Assembly: GCA_019745325.1 (NCBI GenBank)
Contig: JAIETK010000006.1
Coordinates: 18,989-82,988, forward strand
Direction of reading: 5' to 3'
DNA from: Nitrosomonas sp.
GTDB taxonomy: Bacteria > Pseudomonadota > Gammaproteobacteria > Burkholderiales > Nitrosomonadaceae
Length of the DNA: 64,000 bases
Made by a program: the position numbers and the translations under genes. Position 1 is the stretch's first letter. Each line of letters starts with the position of its first letter. This document shows, piece after piece, positions 1 through 8,062 of this stretch. The notes under the pieces were generated by a model. It did not search any database. It was given only the letters and a program-made list of their open reading frames with translations, and had not been told where the DNA came from.

Positions 1-332
1 AATTTCCCCGCCGGGCTGGTCTGAGTCCCAACCACATTGCTGCAGTTGGCCGTATGACTGTGCGGGGGAATTTGGGCGATTGTTAGCGACACACCTTCTT
101 GTCCTGCCCGTTCGCCCTGAATATGAGCCGAGCTCAGGTGCATTCCCGCGCGGCCGCGCAAATCTGGCAAAGCGAATGTGGTGCGCCCATCGCCGCCATA
201 CATCGTGCCTAATAGTGAAAACAGCGCCGCGTTTTGAGCAATTGGCAGCAATTGACCGTCACAGGTCGCCCAGCCTTTCGGCGCGAAACCGAAAGAAAAA
301 GGGCGGATTTCTCCTAAAAATGGTTCGTTCAT
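1..332 (-). CDS. Phage tail collar / microcystin-dependent-protein family protein (partial, C-terminus beyond window)
   Basis: The reading frame is open from the ATG at 332 to the window edge, giving about 110 residues. It starts MNEPFLGEIRPFSFGF and runs through GWATCDGQLLPI and ALFSLLGTMYGGDGRTTFAL. These are the hallmarks of the tail-collar fold shared by phage short tail fibres and the bacterial MdpB-like proteins. A GAGAGG ribosome-binding site lies just upstream. It is the third of three tandem same-strand paralogs (with 380-898 and 943-1464). The molecular function of these chromosomal collar proteins is not established. No other phage structural gene is present nearby, so I do not read it as part of a prophage. 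Confidence 0.8.
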   Translation of the reverse strand, partial: MNEPFLGEIRPFSFGFAPKGWATCDGQLLPIAQNAALFSLLGTMYGGDGRTTFALPDLRGRAGMHLSSAHIQGERAGQEGVSLTIAQIPPHSHTANCSNVVGTQTSPAGK

Positions 333-379
333 ACAATCCTCTCAAAATTTTATCGATGCTTGCTTCGAAACATCCGGCT

Positions 380-898
380 TCAGCTTCTGGGTGGAAAAAC
401 GCCTTGCAGCGCAATGCAGAAGTTCAGCACCAGATACGGCTGCAGATTGTTGTGCGCTTGTCCGCCGCCGGCAGGCGTAACGGTTCCAGCCGCCATTTGC
501 GCCGGTCCGCTGTCGCCGTACTCCTTGCTGCCGCCCAGATCCTGCGCCCAGAAATTTCCGGCGGGGTTCGGCTTGTTGCCGTTTCCGGCCTGTGCGTTGG
601 CCGGATGCGTATGTGCCGGAATCTGTTCAAGCGTCAATGTCTCCGTCACCGTGCCGCCGGATTGTCCCAGAACGCGCTTAGAAAGCCCGCTCCCTTGCCC
701 AACTCCCATGACAACGTTGCCTTGAAGATTAGGCAGCGCAAAAGTTGTTTTGCCGTCGCCGCCATAGGTTGTGCCAAGAATCGAAAATAATGCCGTGTTA
801 CTGGCAATGGACAGCAACTGCCCATTGCACTGCGCCCAGCCCACCGGCGCAAAATTAAATCCAAACGAGCGGATTTCTCCAATATATGGATCACTCAT
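380..898 (-). CDS. Phage tail collar / microcystin-dependent-protein family protein
   Basis: This 172-residue protein begins MSDPYIGEIRSFGFNFAP. It carries the family blocks GWAQCNGQLLSI, LGTTYGGDGKTTFALP, and a C-terminal PAGGGQAHNNLQPYL followed by a hydrophobic end. An in-frame ATG lies 7 codons further upstream (919), but the GGAGAT ribosome-binding site sits between the two ATGs, so I start at 898. The central part after IPAHTHP is Gly/Asn/Ala-rich and differs from the neighbouring paralogs, as expected for the variable tip region of collar proteins. Function is unknown. It probably forms one transcript with the flanking paralogs. Confidence 0.85.
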   Translation of the reverse strand: MSDPYIGEIRSFGFNFAPVGWAQCNGQLLSIASNTALFSILGTTYGGDGKTTFALPNLQGNVVMGVGQGSGLSKRVLGQSGGTVTETLTLEQIPAHTHPANAQAGNGNKPNPAGNFWAQDLGGSKEYGDSGPAQMAAGTVTPAGGGQAHNNLQPYLVLNFCIALQGVFPPRS

Positions 899-942
899 GC
901 AAAGATCTCCTTTTTTCAACAGCTATCCGGATTGCAATCATT

Positions 943-1464
943 CTAGTTTCTGTAAGGATAGATTCCTTCCAGCGCGATGATGTAATTGATGGCCAAATAG
1001 GGTTGCACATTGTTATGCGGTTGCCCGCCGCCGGTATTGCCGATTGCCGTTGCCGCCATGGTGCTGTCGGCGGTCGTGCTGTACGCTCCGGTATTGCCGC
1101 CTGGATCGGTCGACCAATAGCTGTTGACAGGACTCGCGCTATTGGCCGCAGCATTGGAACAGACCGCGGTATGATTGTGAGCCGCCAACTGCCCGGCAGT
1201 CAAAGTGATCGTCTCGCTGCCGCCTGGCTCGCCGATCACCCTGGGACTCAGACCGGGTCCGCTACCTTGATGCAGCGGAATACGGCTGGCGAGATCCGGC
1301 AAAGCGAATGTCGACGCGCCGTCGCCGCCGTAGGTGGTTCCAATGAGCGAAAACAATGCTTCATTTTCTGCGATTGAAAGCAATTGCCCTTGGCATAAAG
1401 CCCAGCCGGCGGGCGCAAAATTGCCGGCAAAAGTTCTGATTTCACCGATAAATGGATCGGGCAT
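943..1464 (-). CDS. Phage tail collar / microcystin-dependent-protein family protein
   Basis: This 173-residue protein starts MPDPFIGEIRTFAGNFAP after a strong AAGGAG ribosome-binding site. The conserved collar blocks are GWALCQGQLLSI, LIGTTYGGDGASTFALP, QLAAHNHT and GGGQPHNNVQPYL. It is the first gene of the three-gene tandem array and the closest to the PEP-CTERM gene at 1514. The conserved N-terminal ~60 residues and divergent middle across the three copies point to local duplication followed by divergence of the exposed part. Role unknown; the family name comes from a cyanobacterial gene. Confidence 0.85.
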   Translation of the reverse strand: MPDPFIGEIRTFAGNFAPAGWALCQGQLLSIAENEALFSLIGTTYGGDGASTFALPDLASRIPLHQGSGPGLSPRVIGEPGGSETITLTAGQLAAHNHTAVCSNAAANSASPVNSYWSTDPGGNTGAYSTTADSTMAATAIGNTGGGQPHNNVQPYLAINYIIALEGIYPYRN

Positions 1465-1513
1465 AATTTTCTCCTTGCCTCTGAAAAATTTCAGTTACGA
1501 CAGCGCAACCGCA

Positions 1514-2161
1514 TCAAGCCATCTTGCGCCGCGCTGCGGCCAATACCGCCGGAACGCCGAGCAGAAGTAAGGTGCTGGTCAGCGGTTCCGGAACGGCGGT
1601 GGCGATATCCAGCGTGGAGAAATCCAGCGCGGCGCCGTTAAATGCCGTTTCGCCGAATAAGCCCAGTCCGGGGCCTGCCAGCGACAGGGAAACATTCACC
1701 GTGCCCGAAGCCAATCCGGCGAAAGTCGATGCCGGTAATGCCAGCGTATACACATTATCCTCCCGGCTGGCGCCGCCGTGCGACTCGAACAGCGTATTGA
1801 GCGCGCCGGTGAGATCAACGCCGTTGACGGTAAAAGACGCCACTTGATTTCCGGAAGCGTCAGATTCGTGCTCATAAATCCCGAGTATCAAGCTGCCGCC
1901 GGTAATCGTGTCCGAGATTGCGCCGTACGAAAACGTCCAGCTGGCGGAAAAATTCGGACCAGTAACATCCGAACCGCTGAATAAACCATCGAACGGCGCG
2001 GGTTCACCGGCTCCGGCAGTCAGAAAAGCCCCGGTAGTCGGCGTTGCGCCATCAACAAAATCCTGATCGCCAAGGGTCACGACCGTGTTTGCGAGCACAC
2101 ACTGAGATCCGGCCAACAAAGCAAACGCTGCAAGCGTTTTTGAAGGTAAATATTTCTTCAT
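1514..2161 (-). CDS. PEP-CTERM sorting-domain secreted protein
   Basis: This 215-residue protein has a Lys-rich start (MKKYLPSKTLAAFALLAG) forming a signal peptide. At its C-terminus is the tripartite PEP-CTERM tag: VPEP, a hydrophobic stretch (LTSTLLLLGVPAVLAA) and an ARRK basic tail. PEP-CTERM proteins are processed by an exosortase (EpsH type) and delivered to the cell surface or extracellular matrix. No exosortase gene is in this window. I chose 2161 over the upstream ATG at 2206 because AGGAGC lies 8 bases before it and the signal peptide then starts normally. The body has no domain I recognise; it reads as a Gly/Ser/Thr/Asp-rich beta protein. Confidence 0.85.
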   Translation of the reverse strand: MKKYLPSKTLAAFALLAGSQCVLANTVVTLGDQDFVDGATPTTGAFLTAGAGEPAPFDGLFSGSDVTGPNFSASWTFSYGAISDTITGGSLILGIYEHESDASGNQVASFTVNGVDLTGALNTLFESHGGASREDNVYTLALPASTFAGLASGTVNVSLSLAGPGLGLFGETAFNGAALDFSTLDIATAVPEPLTSTLLLLGVPAVLAAARRKMA

Positions 2162-2508
2162 TGAAAAAGCTCCTAAAAATTTGTGTATTTTTTTAATTGT
2201 TGACAAGGCCGCTGCGATTACTACCGGTTTTCTATATCAATCATTTGCACATGATTTCCGCCGTTTAGTCCGGTATCGTTATACGCCTGCTTCATGTTTT
2301 AAGTCAAGAAGTTCTATGTGTACCCGCCGACCATCCGGGAACAACCGCGGCTGGTTATGCTGCAATCCGCATCCAAGCGTTCGATGAACACGGCGGAGTG
2401 GTCTGCCGCCATGCTATCATTCGCATATACCAAGCGATCATTTTCTCTGGTTCGATCGTTACCGGATCAGTGAATCCCGGTTCGCCGGTAAACTCCGCGA
2501 TATGCACG
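2162..2508. other. Intergenic region between divergent PEP-CTERM and hoxY genes
   Basis: These 347 bases separate two divergent genes and must hold promoters for both. I see no convincing ORF. No hoxF or hoxU diaphorase gene lies here, where NAD-reducing hydrogenase operons usually carry them. I could not assign a sigma-70 or sigma-54 promoter with confidence. Confidence 0.5.
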
Positions 2509-3051
2509 ATGACTAAACCCAAATTCAAAATCGCCACCACCTCGCTGGCCGGTTGTTTCGGCTGCCATATGTCGTTTCTCGACATGGATGAGCGCTTGGC
2601 CGGTTTGCTGGAGCAAGTCGAATTCGATCGTTCGCCGCTTACCGACATCAAGCACTGCGGCCCTTGCGACATCGGCTTGATCGAAGGCGGCGTGTGCAAT
2701 GCTGAAAATGTGCACGTGTTGCGCGAGTTCCGCGCCAGTTGCAAAATTCTGGTGGCGGTCGGCGCGTGCGCGATCAACGGCGGCGTGCCGGCCATGCGCA
2801 ATTACTTTGATTTGCGGGATTGTCTGGAAGAAGTGTATTTGCGCGGCGCCAATGTGACGCATCCGCGCATCCCGGACGATCCCGAATTACCATTGCTGCT
2901 CGATAAGGTCTATCCGGTCAGCGAAATTGTGGTGATCGACTATTTTTTGCCGGGTTGCCCGCCTTCCGCGGATGCATTCTTGCAATTACTGCAGCCGCTG
3001 CTGGCGGGACAGCAGCCGGACATTGCCAGCACCCGTTTGCATTACGATTGA
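2509..3051 (+). CDS. hoxY: [NiFe] hydrogenase small subunit, HoxY type (group 3d-like)
   Basis: This 180-residue protein should carry the proximal [4Fe-4S] cluster passing electrons from the NiFe site. The cluster motif CFGC lies at residues 16-19, followed by HMSFLDMDERL, then VGACAINGG (Cys87) and FLPGCPPSAD near residue 155. This four-cysteine set and short length match HoxY, the small subunit of cytoplasmic bidirectional hydrogenases, rather than the longer Tat-exported membrane-bound small subunits. There is no Tat signal. The frame extends upstream to 2398, but homology begins at MTKPKFKIATT, so 2509 is used. hoxH follows after 5 bases. HoxF and HoxU, which normally link HoxYH to NAD, are absent here. 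Confidence 0.9.
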   Translation: MTKPKFKIATTSLAGCFGCHMSFLDMDERLAGLLEQVEFDRSPLTDIKHCGPCDIGLIEGGVCNAENVHVLREFRASCKILVAVGACAINGGVPAMRNYFDLRDCLEEVYLRGANVTHPRIPDDPELPLLLDKVYPVSEIVVIDYFLPGCPPSADAFLQLLQPLLAGQQPDIASTRLHYD

Positions 3052-3056
3052 CTCCT

Positions 3057-4529
3057 ATGGAACCGGACAAACCCGCGCCATCAACCACTCGCCGCATCGC
3101 CATCGATCCGGTCACGCGCGTCGAAGGACACGGCAAAATCACGTTGCTGATCGATGACGATCAGCACATCGTTGAAGCGCGGTTTCATATCGTCGAGTTC
3201 CGCGGTTTCGAGAAATTCATCCAGGGCCGCCCGTACTGGGAAGTACCGTTTTTCGTGCAACGGCTGTGCGGCATTTGTCCGGTCAGCCATCAACTGGCAG
3301 CCGCGAAAGCGGTTGATCAAATCGCGGGCATCAGAGAACTCATGCCGACTGCAACGAAACTGCGCCGCTTATTACATTTCGGCCAGATATTGCAATCGCA
3401 TGCGTTGCATTTTTTTCATCTGTCGTCGCCGGATTTTCTGTTCGGCTTCGGTAGCGATCCACGGCAGCGCAATATTGCCGGGGTACTGGAACGATACCCG
3501 GAAATCGCGCTGAAGGGCGTCAAGCTGCGCAAATACGGCCAGCAAATTATCGAAGCGATTACCGGCAAGCGCGTGCACGGTACCGGTACCGTACCCGGCG
3601 GCATGAACAAAGCATTGACCGCCGCCGAACGCGATGCCTTGCTTGCCGGTATCGGCGATATCCTGCAGTGGAGCCAGGATGCCGTGGCGCTGAACGAACA
3701 CATCCATACCGCGCATCCCGAACACCGCGATTTCGGCACCTTCCCGAGCCATTACTTGAGTCTGACCGGCAGCGGCGGCGAGCTGGAGTTCTATCATGGC
3801 GGATTGCGCACCCGCGCCGCCGACGGCAGCACGTTGCACGATCAATTCGATTATTGTGATTACCAGCGGCTGCTCAGCGAGGAAGTCCGCTCGTGGAGTT
3901 ATTTGAAATTTCCTTACTTTTCCAGCTTGGGCACAGAGCGCGGCTGGTATCGCGTCGGTCCGCTGGCGCGCATCAACAACTGCGATGTAATTCCCACCCC
4001 ACTCGCCGAAGCAGCACGGCAACGCTTCAAAGCCACCGGTAACGGCGGCCCGGTGCACGATACACTGGCTTATCACTGGGCGCGCATGATCGAGTTATTG
4101 CACTGCACCGAGTCGATTCATGAGTTGCTGCAGGAACCGGACATCACCGGAACCGATTTGCTGACTCCAAAAGGCAAACATCAGCCGCAAGGCATCGGCG
4201 TCATCGAAGCACCGCGCGGCACGTTGTTTCATCACTACCATGTCAATGATGGCGGTCTGGTTACCCAAGCCAATCTGATCGTATCGACCACCAGCAACAA
4301 CCAGGCGATGAACGAATCGGTGCGCGCTGTTGCCAATCGCTACCTCGACGGCCAGGAAATCACCGAGGCATTGCTGAATCATCTTGAAGTTGCCGTCCGC
4401 GCCTACGATCCTTGCCTGTCGTGCGCCACGCACGCATTAGGAAAAATGCCGCTGCAAGTGACGCTGCAGCATACCGGTGGCAGTGTGATACATCAATTGA
4501 CGAAGAAAACCGATGGTGTTATTCAGTGA
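3057..4529 (+). CDS. hoxH: [NiFe] hydrogenase large subunit, HoxH type (group 3d-like)
   Basis: This 490-residue catalytic subunit splits or forms H2 at a NiFe(CN)2CO centre. The four nickel-binding cysteines are present: [10 protein letters not shown] (Cys71, Cys74) and DPCLSCATH (Cys453, Cys456, with His459). After His459 comes a 31-residue tail starting ALGKMPL. Such a tail is removed by a dedicated endopeptidase (HoxW type) after nickel insertion; no such gene is in view. The segment [16 protein letters not shown] before the first motif is typical of HoxH. The start at 3057 (MEPDKPAP) avoids the long overlap with hoxY given by an upstream ATG at 2955. The likely maturation genes hypCDE and hypX lie at 34295-38459. 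Confidence 0.93.
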   Translation: MEPDKPAPSTTRRIAIDPVTRVEGHGKITLLIDDDQHIVEARFHIVEFRGFEKFIQGRPYWEVPFFVQRLCGICPVSHQLAAAKAVDQIAGIRELMPTATKLRRLLHFGQILQSHALHFFHLSSPDFLFGFGSDPRQRNIAGVLERYPEIALKGVKLRKYGQQIIEAITGKRVHGTGTVPGGMNKALTAAERDALLAGIGDILQWSQDAVALNEHIHTAHPEHRDFGTFPSHYLSLTGSGGELEFYHGGLRTRAADGSTLHDQFDYCDYQRLLSEEVRSWSYLKFPYFSSLGTERGWYRVGPLARINNCDVIPTPLAEAARQRFKATGNGGPVHDTLAYHWARMIELLHCTESIHELLQEPDITGTDLLTPKGKHQPQGIGVIEAPRGTLFHHYHVNDGGLVTQANLIVSTTSNNQAMNESVRAVANRYLDGQEITEALLNHLEVAVRAYDPCLSCATHALGKMPLQVTLQHTGGSVIHQLTKKTDGVIQ

Positions 4530-4617
4530 CAAACAACTGGACTTAACAGGCCGTTAACCTGCCAAATCCAGCCCCACCGGTATTTCCAGTGATATCCGGT
4601 AAAGAAACCCATCTACA

Positions 4618-4920
4618 TCAATGATGCCTTCCATGTCCTCTGCCGTGACCACCGGAGTGTTTGTGCCCGCCCCAATGCCGGTGCCCGCCGATGCCGTGTT
4701 TATGGCCGCCGTGGAGATGAATACGTCCGCCGATAGCGTTATTCGGCATGCCGTAGCGCGGAATACTTCTGTAGCCATAAGTCGCATAAGGTTGATAACC
4801 ATAACCTTGAGCAGCGGTACGATAGTAACCCGAGCCGCCGTAGTATGGCGTGGCCACGCATCCGCTTAACAGCAACAGGCCTATGACTACGGCAATGATC
4901 AGTATTTTTCTGGTGTTCAT
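4618..4920 (-). CDS. Small His/Gly-rich lipoprotein
   Basis: This 100-residue protein has a signal peptide ending in a lipobox (LLLSGC, lipidated Cys21). A Tyr/Gly-rich middle is followed by a C-terminal third with about 12 histidines in repeated GHKH, GHRH and HH units. I start at the second ATG (4920) because AGGAGA lies between it and the upstream ATG at 4935. His-rich tails often bind Ni, Zn or Cu. Its position directly after and convergent to the hydrogenase genes makes nickel storage or scavenging conceivable, but that is only inference. Similar His/Gly-rich lipoproteins of unknown role are common in proteobacteria. Confidence 0.75.
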   Translation of the reverse strand: MNTRKILIIAVVIGLLLLSGCVATPYYGGSGYYRTAAQGYGYQPYATYGYRSIPRYGMPNNAIGGRIHLHGGHKHGIGGHRHWGGHKHSGGHGRGHGRHH

Positions 4921-5205
4921 GGTGTTTCTCCTCATAAAATCTTTTTTTGTTCAATTCATTGGCTGTTTCCTTCAGACGACGTCTTCTCGCTCTGATGTTG
5001 TGGATGATTTTGTTCCCCATGAACTGAATCGCGACTGAATGTAGGAATATTGGATCCATTCGTTTCCAGACCGCCGATTGACGGCTCCGCCGTAACGCGG
5101 TAAAAGACAGCAACAAGCCGGAGAAATGTGATTGACTGATACCCGGCAAACCTCCGGACCTGCTTCAGCAGCACTGTCTAGCATTTTTTCTGAAAGGATT
5201 CACCC

Positions 5206-6480
5206 ATGAAAGACGAAACCATCGCGATCCACAGCGGTTATCAAACCGATCCGACGACTAAAGCCGTTGCGGTGCCCATCTATCAAACCGTAGCGTACGA
5301 ATTCGACAATGCGCAGCATGGCGCGGATTTGTTCAATCTGGCGGTACCCGGCAACATTTACACCCGCATCATGAATCCGACCAACGACGTGCTGGAGCAA
5401 CGGGTTGCCGCACTCGAAGGCGGCGTGGCGGCGCTGGCACTGAGTTCCGGGCAAGCGGCGATTCATTATTCGATTATCAACATTGCCGAAGCCGGCAATA
5501 ACATCGTCAGCGTGCCGATGCTGTACGGCGGAACCTATACATTGTTTGCGCACATGCTGCCGAAACTCGGCATCGACGTGCGTTTTGCCAAGGACGACCG
5601 GGCCGCCAGCATGGAGCCGCTGATCGACGATAAAACCGCTGCGGTTTACTGCGAAACGCTCGGCAATCCGGCGGGCAATATCCCGGATCTCGAAGCCATC
5701 GCGCGGATGGCGCACCGCCACGGCATTCCGGTCATCGTCGACAACACCGTGCCGACGCCGGTGTTGATGAAGCCAATCGAATACGGCGCGGATATCGTGG
5801 TGCACTCGCTGACCAAATACATGGGCGGGCACGGCACTTCGATCGGCGGCATCATCGTCGATTCCGGCAAGTTTCCATGGGTCGAACATGCCCAGCGTTT
5901 TCCGATGCTGAATAATCCGGAACCGGCATATCACGGTGTCATTTATACCGAAGCATTGGGTCCGGCGGCTTATATCGGACGTGTGCGGACCGTTGCGTTG
6001 CGCAATACCGGCTCGGCGATGTCGCCGATGAACGCATTCTTTTTCCTGCAAGGCATCGAAACTCTGTCGCTGCGCATGGAGCGGCATACCGAGAACGCGC
6101 TCAACGTTGCGCATTATCTGGAAAAACATCCGCGCGTGGCGTGGGTCAAGTATGCCGGACTGCCGTCGTCGGAATACTATCCACTGGCGCAGAAATACAT
6201 GAAAGGACGGCCTTCGGCATTGCTGGCGTTCGGCATCAAAGGCGGCTTCGATGCCGGCGTGAAATTCTACGATGCGCTGAAATTATTCAAGCGCCTGGTC
6301 AATATCGGCGATGCCAAATCGCTGGCGGCGCACCCGGCGTCGACCACGCACCGCCAGCTCACCGGACCCGAACTCGCCGCTGCGGGCGTAACAGCGGATA
6401 TGATCCGGCTGTGCATCGGCATCGAACACATCGACGATATTCTGGAAGATTTGCAGCAAGCGTTGGCAGCAGCTTCGTAA
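5206..6480 (+). CDS. metY: O-acetylhomoserine (thiol)-lyase, PLP-dependent
   Basis: This 424-residue Cys/Met-metabolism PLP enzyme is full length for the family. It should form homocysteine (or methionine) from O-acetylhomoserine and sulfide (or methanethiol) in the cytoplasm. Visible landmarks are the N-terminal IAIHSGYQTDPTTKAVAVPIYQT, the phosphate-binding SSGQAA, the cofactor Asp in VDNTVPTP, and the Schiff-base lysine in HSLTKYMGGHG (Lys204). The start is preceded by an AAAGGA ribosome-binding site. It stands alone between the His-rich lipoprotein and a parvulin gene. The closest alternative is cystathionine gamma-synthase, but those are usually shorter (about 390 residues) and lack the MetY-type insertion. 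Confidence 0.9.
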   Translation: MKDETIAIHSGYQTDPTTKAVAVPIYQTVAYEFDNAQHGADLFNLAVPGNIYTRIMNPTNDVLEQRVAALEGGVAALALSSGQAAIHYSIINIAEAGNNIVSVPMLYGGTYTLFAHMLPKLGIDVRFAKDDRAASMEPLIDDKTAAVYCETLGNPAGNIPDLEAIARMAHRHGIPVIVDNTVPTPVLMKPIEYGADIVVHSLTKYMGGHGTSIGGIIVDSGKFPWVEHAQRFPMLNNPEPAYHGVIYTEALGPAAYIGRVRTVALRNTGSAMSPMNAFFFLQGIETLSLRMERHTENALNVAHYLEKHPRVAWVKYAGLPSSEYYPLAQKYMKGRPSALLAFGIKGGFDAGVKFYDALKLFKRLVNIGDAKSLAAHPASTTHRQLTGPELAAAGVTADMIRLCIGIEHIDDILEDLQQALAAAS

Positions 6481-6643
6481 GCCAGTGCCCGTCCGGTTGC
6501 TGAAAGAAAAAGCTGCAATGCGGCGGCGCTCTATGTTACATTCCGCCTTTCCTAGCGCGGCGCTTGCCATCTATTCCAAACGGTGTGATGGTAACCAGCC
6601 GTCAACATCATTTTCTGCATCACAACATTTAAGGAGAACACCT

Positions 6644-6925
6644 ATGGCACGAGCCAGCGCCCGTCATATTCTGGTAAAAACCGAAGAGCAATGTCACAAC
6701 CTGAAAGCGGAAATCGAAAATGGCGCTGATTTTGGCACATTGGCGCAGCAGCATTCGCTATGCCCATCGGGCAAACAAGGCGGCGAATTGGACGAATTCG
6801 GCCGCGGGCAAATGGTCAAGGAGTTCGATACCGTGGTCTTCAGCGCGCCGGTCGGCGAAGTGCAAGGACCGGTCAAAACACAGTTTGGCTATCACTTGGT
6901 GGAAGTCACCCAACGCGACGACTAG
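6644..6925 (+). CDS. ppiC: Parvulin-type peptidyl-prolyl cis-trans isomerase, PpiC-like
   Basis: This 93-residue single-domain parvulin begins MARASARHILVKTEEQC. The family signatures are ARHILVKTEE, GADFGTLAQQHSLCPSGKQGGELDEFGRGQMV, and the terminal TQFGYHLVEVTQR. It catalyses prolyl isomerisation in protein folding. There is no signal peptide, so it is cytoplasmic like E. coli PpiC. The start is set by a strong AAGGAG 6 bases upstream. An in-frame ATG at 6485 gives only low-complexity sequence and is not used. Confidence 0.93.
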   Translation: MARASARHILVKTEEQCHNLKAEIENGADFGTLAQQHSLCPSGKQGGELDEFGRGQMVKEFDTVVFSAPVGEVQGPVKTQFGYHLVEVTQRDD

Positions 6926-7002
6926 CCTGCAAAAATTCCATACTGCCTGACCAGCCGCTTACGATTGCGAGCCTGCCGTCTCACCGGGAACGCAAGCAGC
7001 GG

Positions 7003-7335
7003 CTACCGGGCAGGCTGGAAGCATTGATACACGGCAAAACTGCGGCGGCCATCGATGACTTTCGAAACCGGAACGATCGTATCGCCACCCATTAAAGCGG
7101 CTTCGTTGCGCGCCAGATCGGCGAGCTCACCGGCAACTTTCTCGGCATCACGATCAAAAATGAACTGACTGACCACCTTGGAATTCGCATTGCCCAGTTT
7201 CTTGCAAGATTCGAGCGATTGAGCGGATTGCAGCACACGCACGCCCTCGCCTTTCCCCGTTACTTTTACCCAAGCGCAAGCCGCCAGCGAGAATACAACC
7301 AACACCGCCATCATCATTAACAATATTTTTTTCAT
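7003..7335 (-). CDS. DUF4156-type outer-membrane lipoprotein
   Basis: This 110-residue protein has a signal peptide of Met/Val/Leu-rich residues ending at a lipobox (SLAAC). The body pattern is V.VL.SAQSLESCKKLGN, then ARNEAALMGGDTIV and a terminal FAVYQCF. I recognise this as the DUF4156 family of small lipoproteins with a conserved disulfide-forming Cys pair. Molecular role unknown. It is convergent with the parvulin gene and not obviously in an operon. Confidence 0.75.
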   Translation of the reverse strand: MKKILLMMMAVLVVFSLAACAWVKVTGKGEGVRVLQSAQSLESCKKLGNANSKVVSQFIFDRDAEKVAGELADLARNEAALMGGDTIVPVSKVIDGRRSFAVYQCFQPAR

Positions 7336-7429
7336 TGAATCACCTCATTGATAAGGCGTTCATTCTATCAAATCCGCTGGTTTTCCTTCTATCAACGTCT
7401 TAGTCTGTTACCGCTTTTTTACGACTTAG

Positions 7430-7572
7430 GGAAGCACTGATTAATTCGACGAACGTGATGAAGTGCGAGGCGCACGGAACGCAGTAACCGAGGTATATCA
7501 ATCAGATAGACAAGGGAGCGAGTACCGTGCAACGATGCAATTCGCTCGTGCAGTCCATTAATCAGTGCTTCC
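7430..7572. mobile_element. 143-bp MITE-like element with 16-bp perfect terminal inverted repeats
   Basis: The left end GGAAGCACTGATTAAT (7430-7445) is repeated exactly, in inverse orientation, at 7557-7572. The element is bounded by the direct repeat TTAG (7426-7429 and 7573-7576). It encodes no protein, so it needs a transposase in trans. A YTAR target duplication together with GGAAG-type ends fits the IS5 family of insertion sequences; this assignment is inferred from the ends only. It abuts the stop codon of the gene at 7573, which survives because the minus-strand TAA lies within the duplicated TTAG. Confidence 0.8.
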
Positions 7573-7926
7573 TTAGGCTTCCAGCGCAGAATGATCGTGC
7601 CAAATCGATTCGGAAACATGAATGAGCAGCAAATTGGTAGTCTGCGCCGTGCGGTATTCGTACAGAACATCCCGTCTTCCTTCATGATCTCCGGCAATAT
7701 CCAGCCACAAATGACGCAACTCGATTTCCTGCTCGTCAGGCAGCGCGCTAAACAAGTCGAACGACACATGACCATTCGCATCGGTTTCGACAAACCCCAG
7801 GCGCTTGTTGATGGTTTCGCCGGTTTTCCGGCAGACGTATTCCGCGCTGACAGCCACAGTCGCCGTGGTGTAGCGGTTGTTTTTCCGCACGGTTTCGCCG
7901 ATGAGTAAAAGTCTGAGTTTTTTCAT
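7573..7926 (-). CDS. Hypothetical protein
   Basis: This 117-residue protein (MKKLRLLLIGETVRKNN start) is not recognised. It looks soluble and beta-rich: alternating hydrophobic segments such as ATVAVSAEYVCRK, GFVETDANGHVSF and LLLIHVSESIWHD. It may be a small immunoglobulin-like or transthyretin-like sandwich, since the VETDANGHVSFDL block resembles the carboxypeptidase-regulatory-like fold. The start is uncertain: in-frame ATGs at 7977, 7944 and 7926 all lack a good ribosome-binding site. Its stop codon falls in the 4-bp target duplication of the MITE at 7430, so the element inserted at the very end without changing the product. Confidence 0.5.
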   Translation of the reverse strand: MKKLRLLLIGETVRKNNRYTTATVAVSAEYVCRKTGETINKRLGFVETDANGHVSFDLFSALPDEQEIELRHLWLDIAGDHEGRRDVLYEYRTAQTTNLLLIHVSESIWHDHSALEA

Positions 7927-8062
7927 GATCGACCGGTAATTCATGATTGATGATGCCGGTTTGCCAATTTCCGGCAATGAACGAGGTTTAACAAGTCTAC
8001 CGTCATGCCGGTCGTCTCAATGTGATTTTTGTCACACTGCCTGGCGGATTCACGGCAAAACC

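Noticed and set aside
1-1464. Prophage call based on tail-collar domains
   Set aside because: No other phage genes; this domain is common in chromosomal microcystin-dependent-type proteins.
2955-3056. Longer HoxH starting at 2955
   Set aside because: Would overlap hoxY by 97 bases and adds sequence without HoxH similarity; the ATG at 3057 fits the family start.
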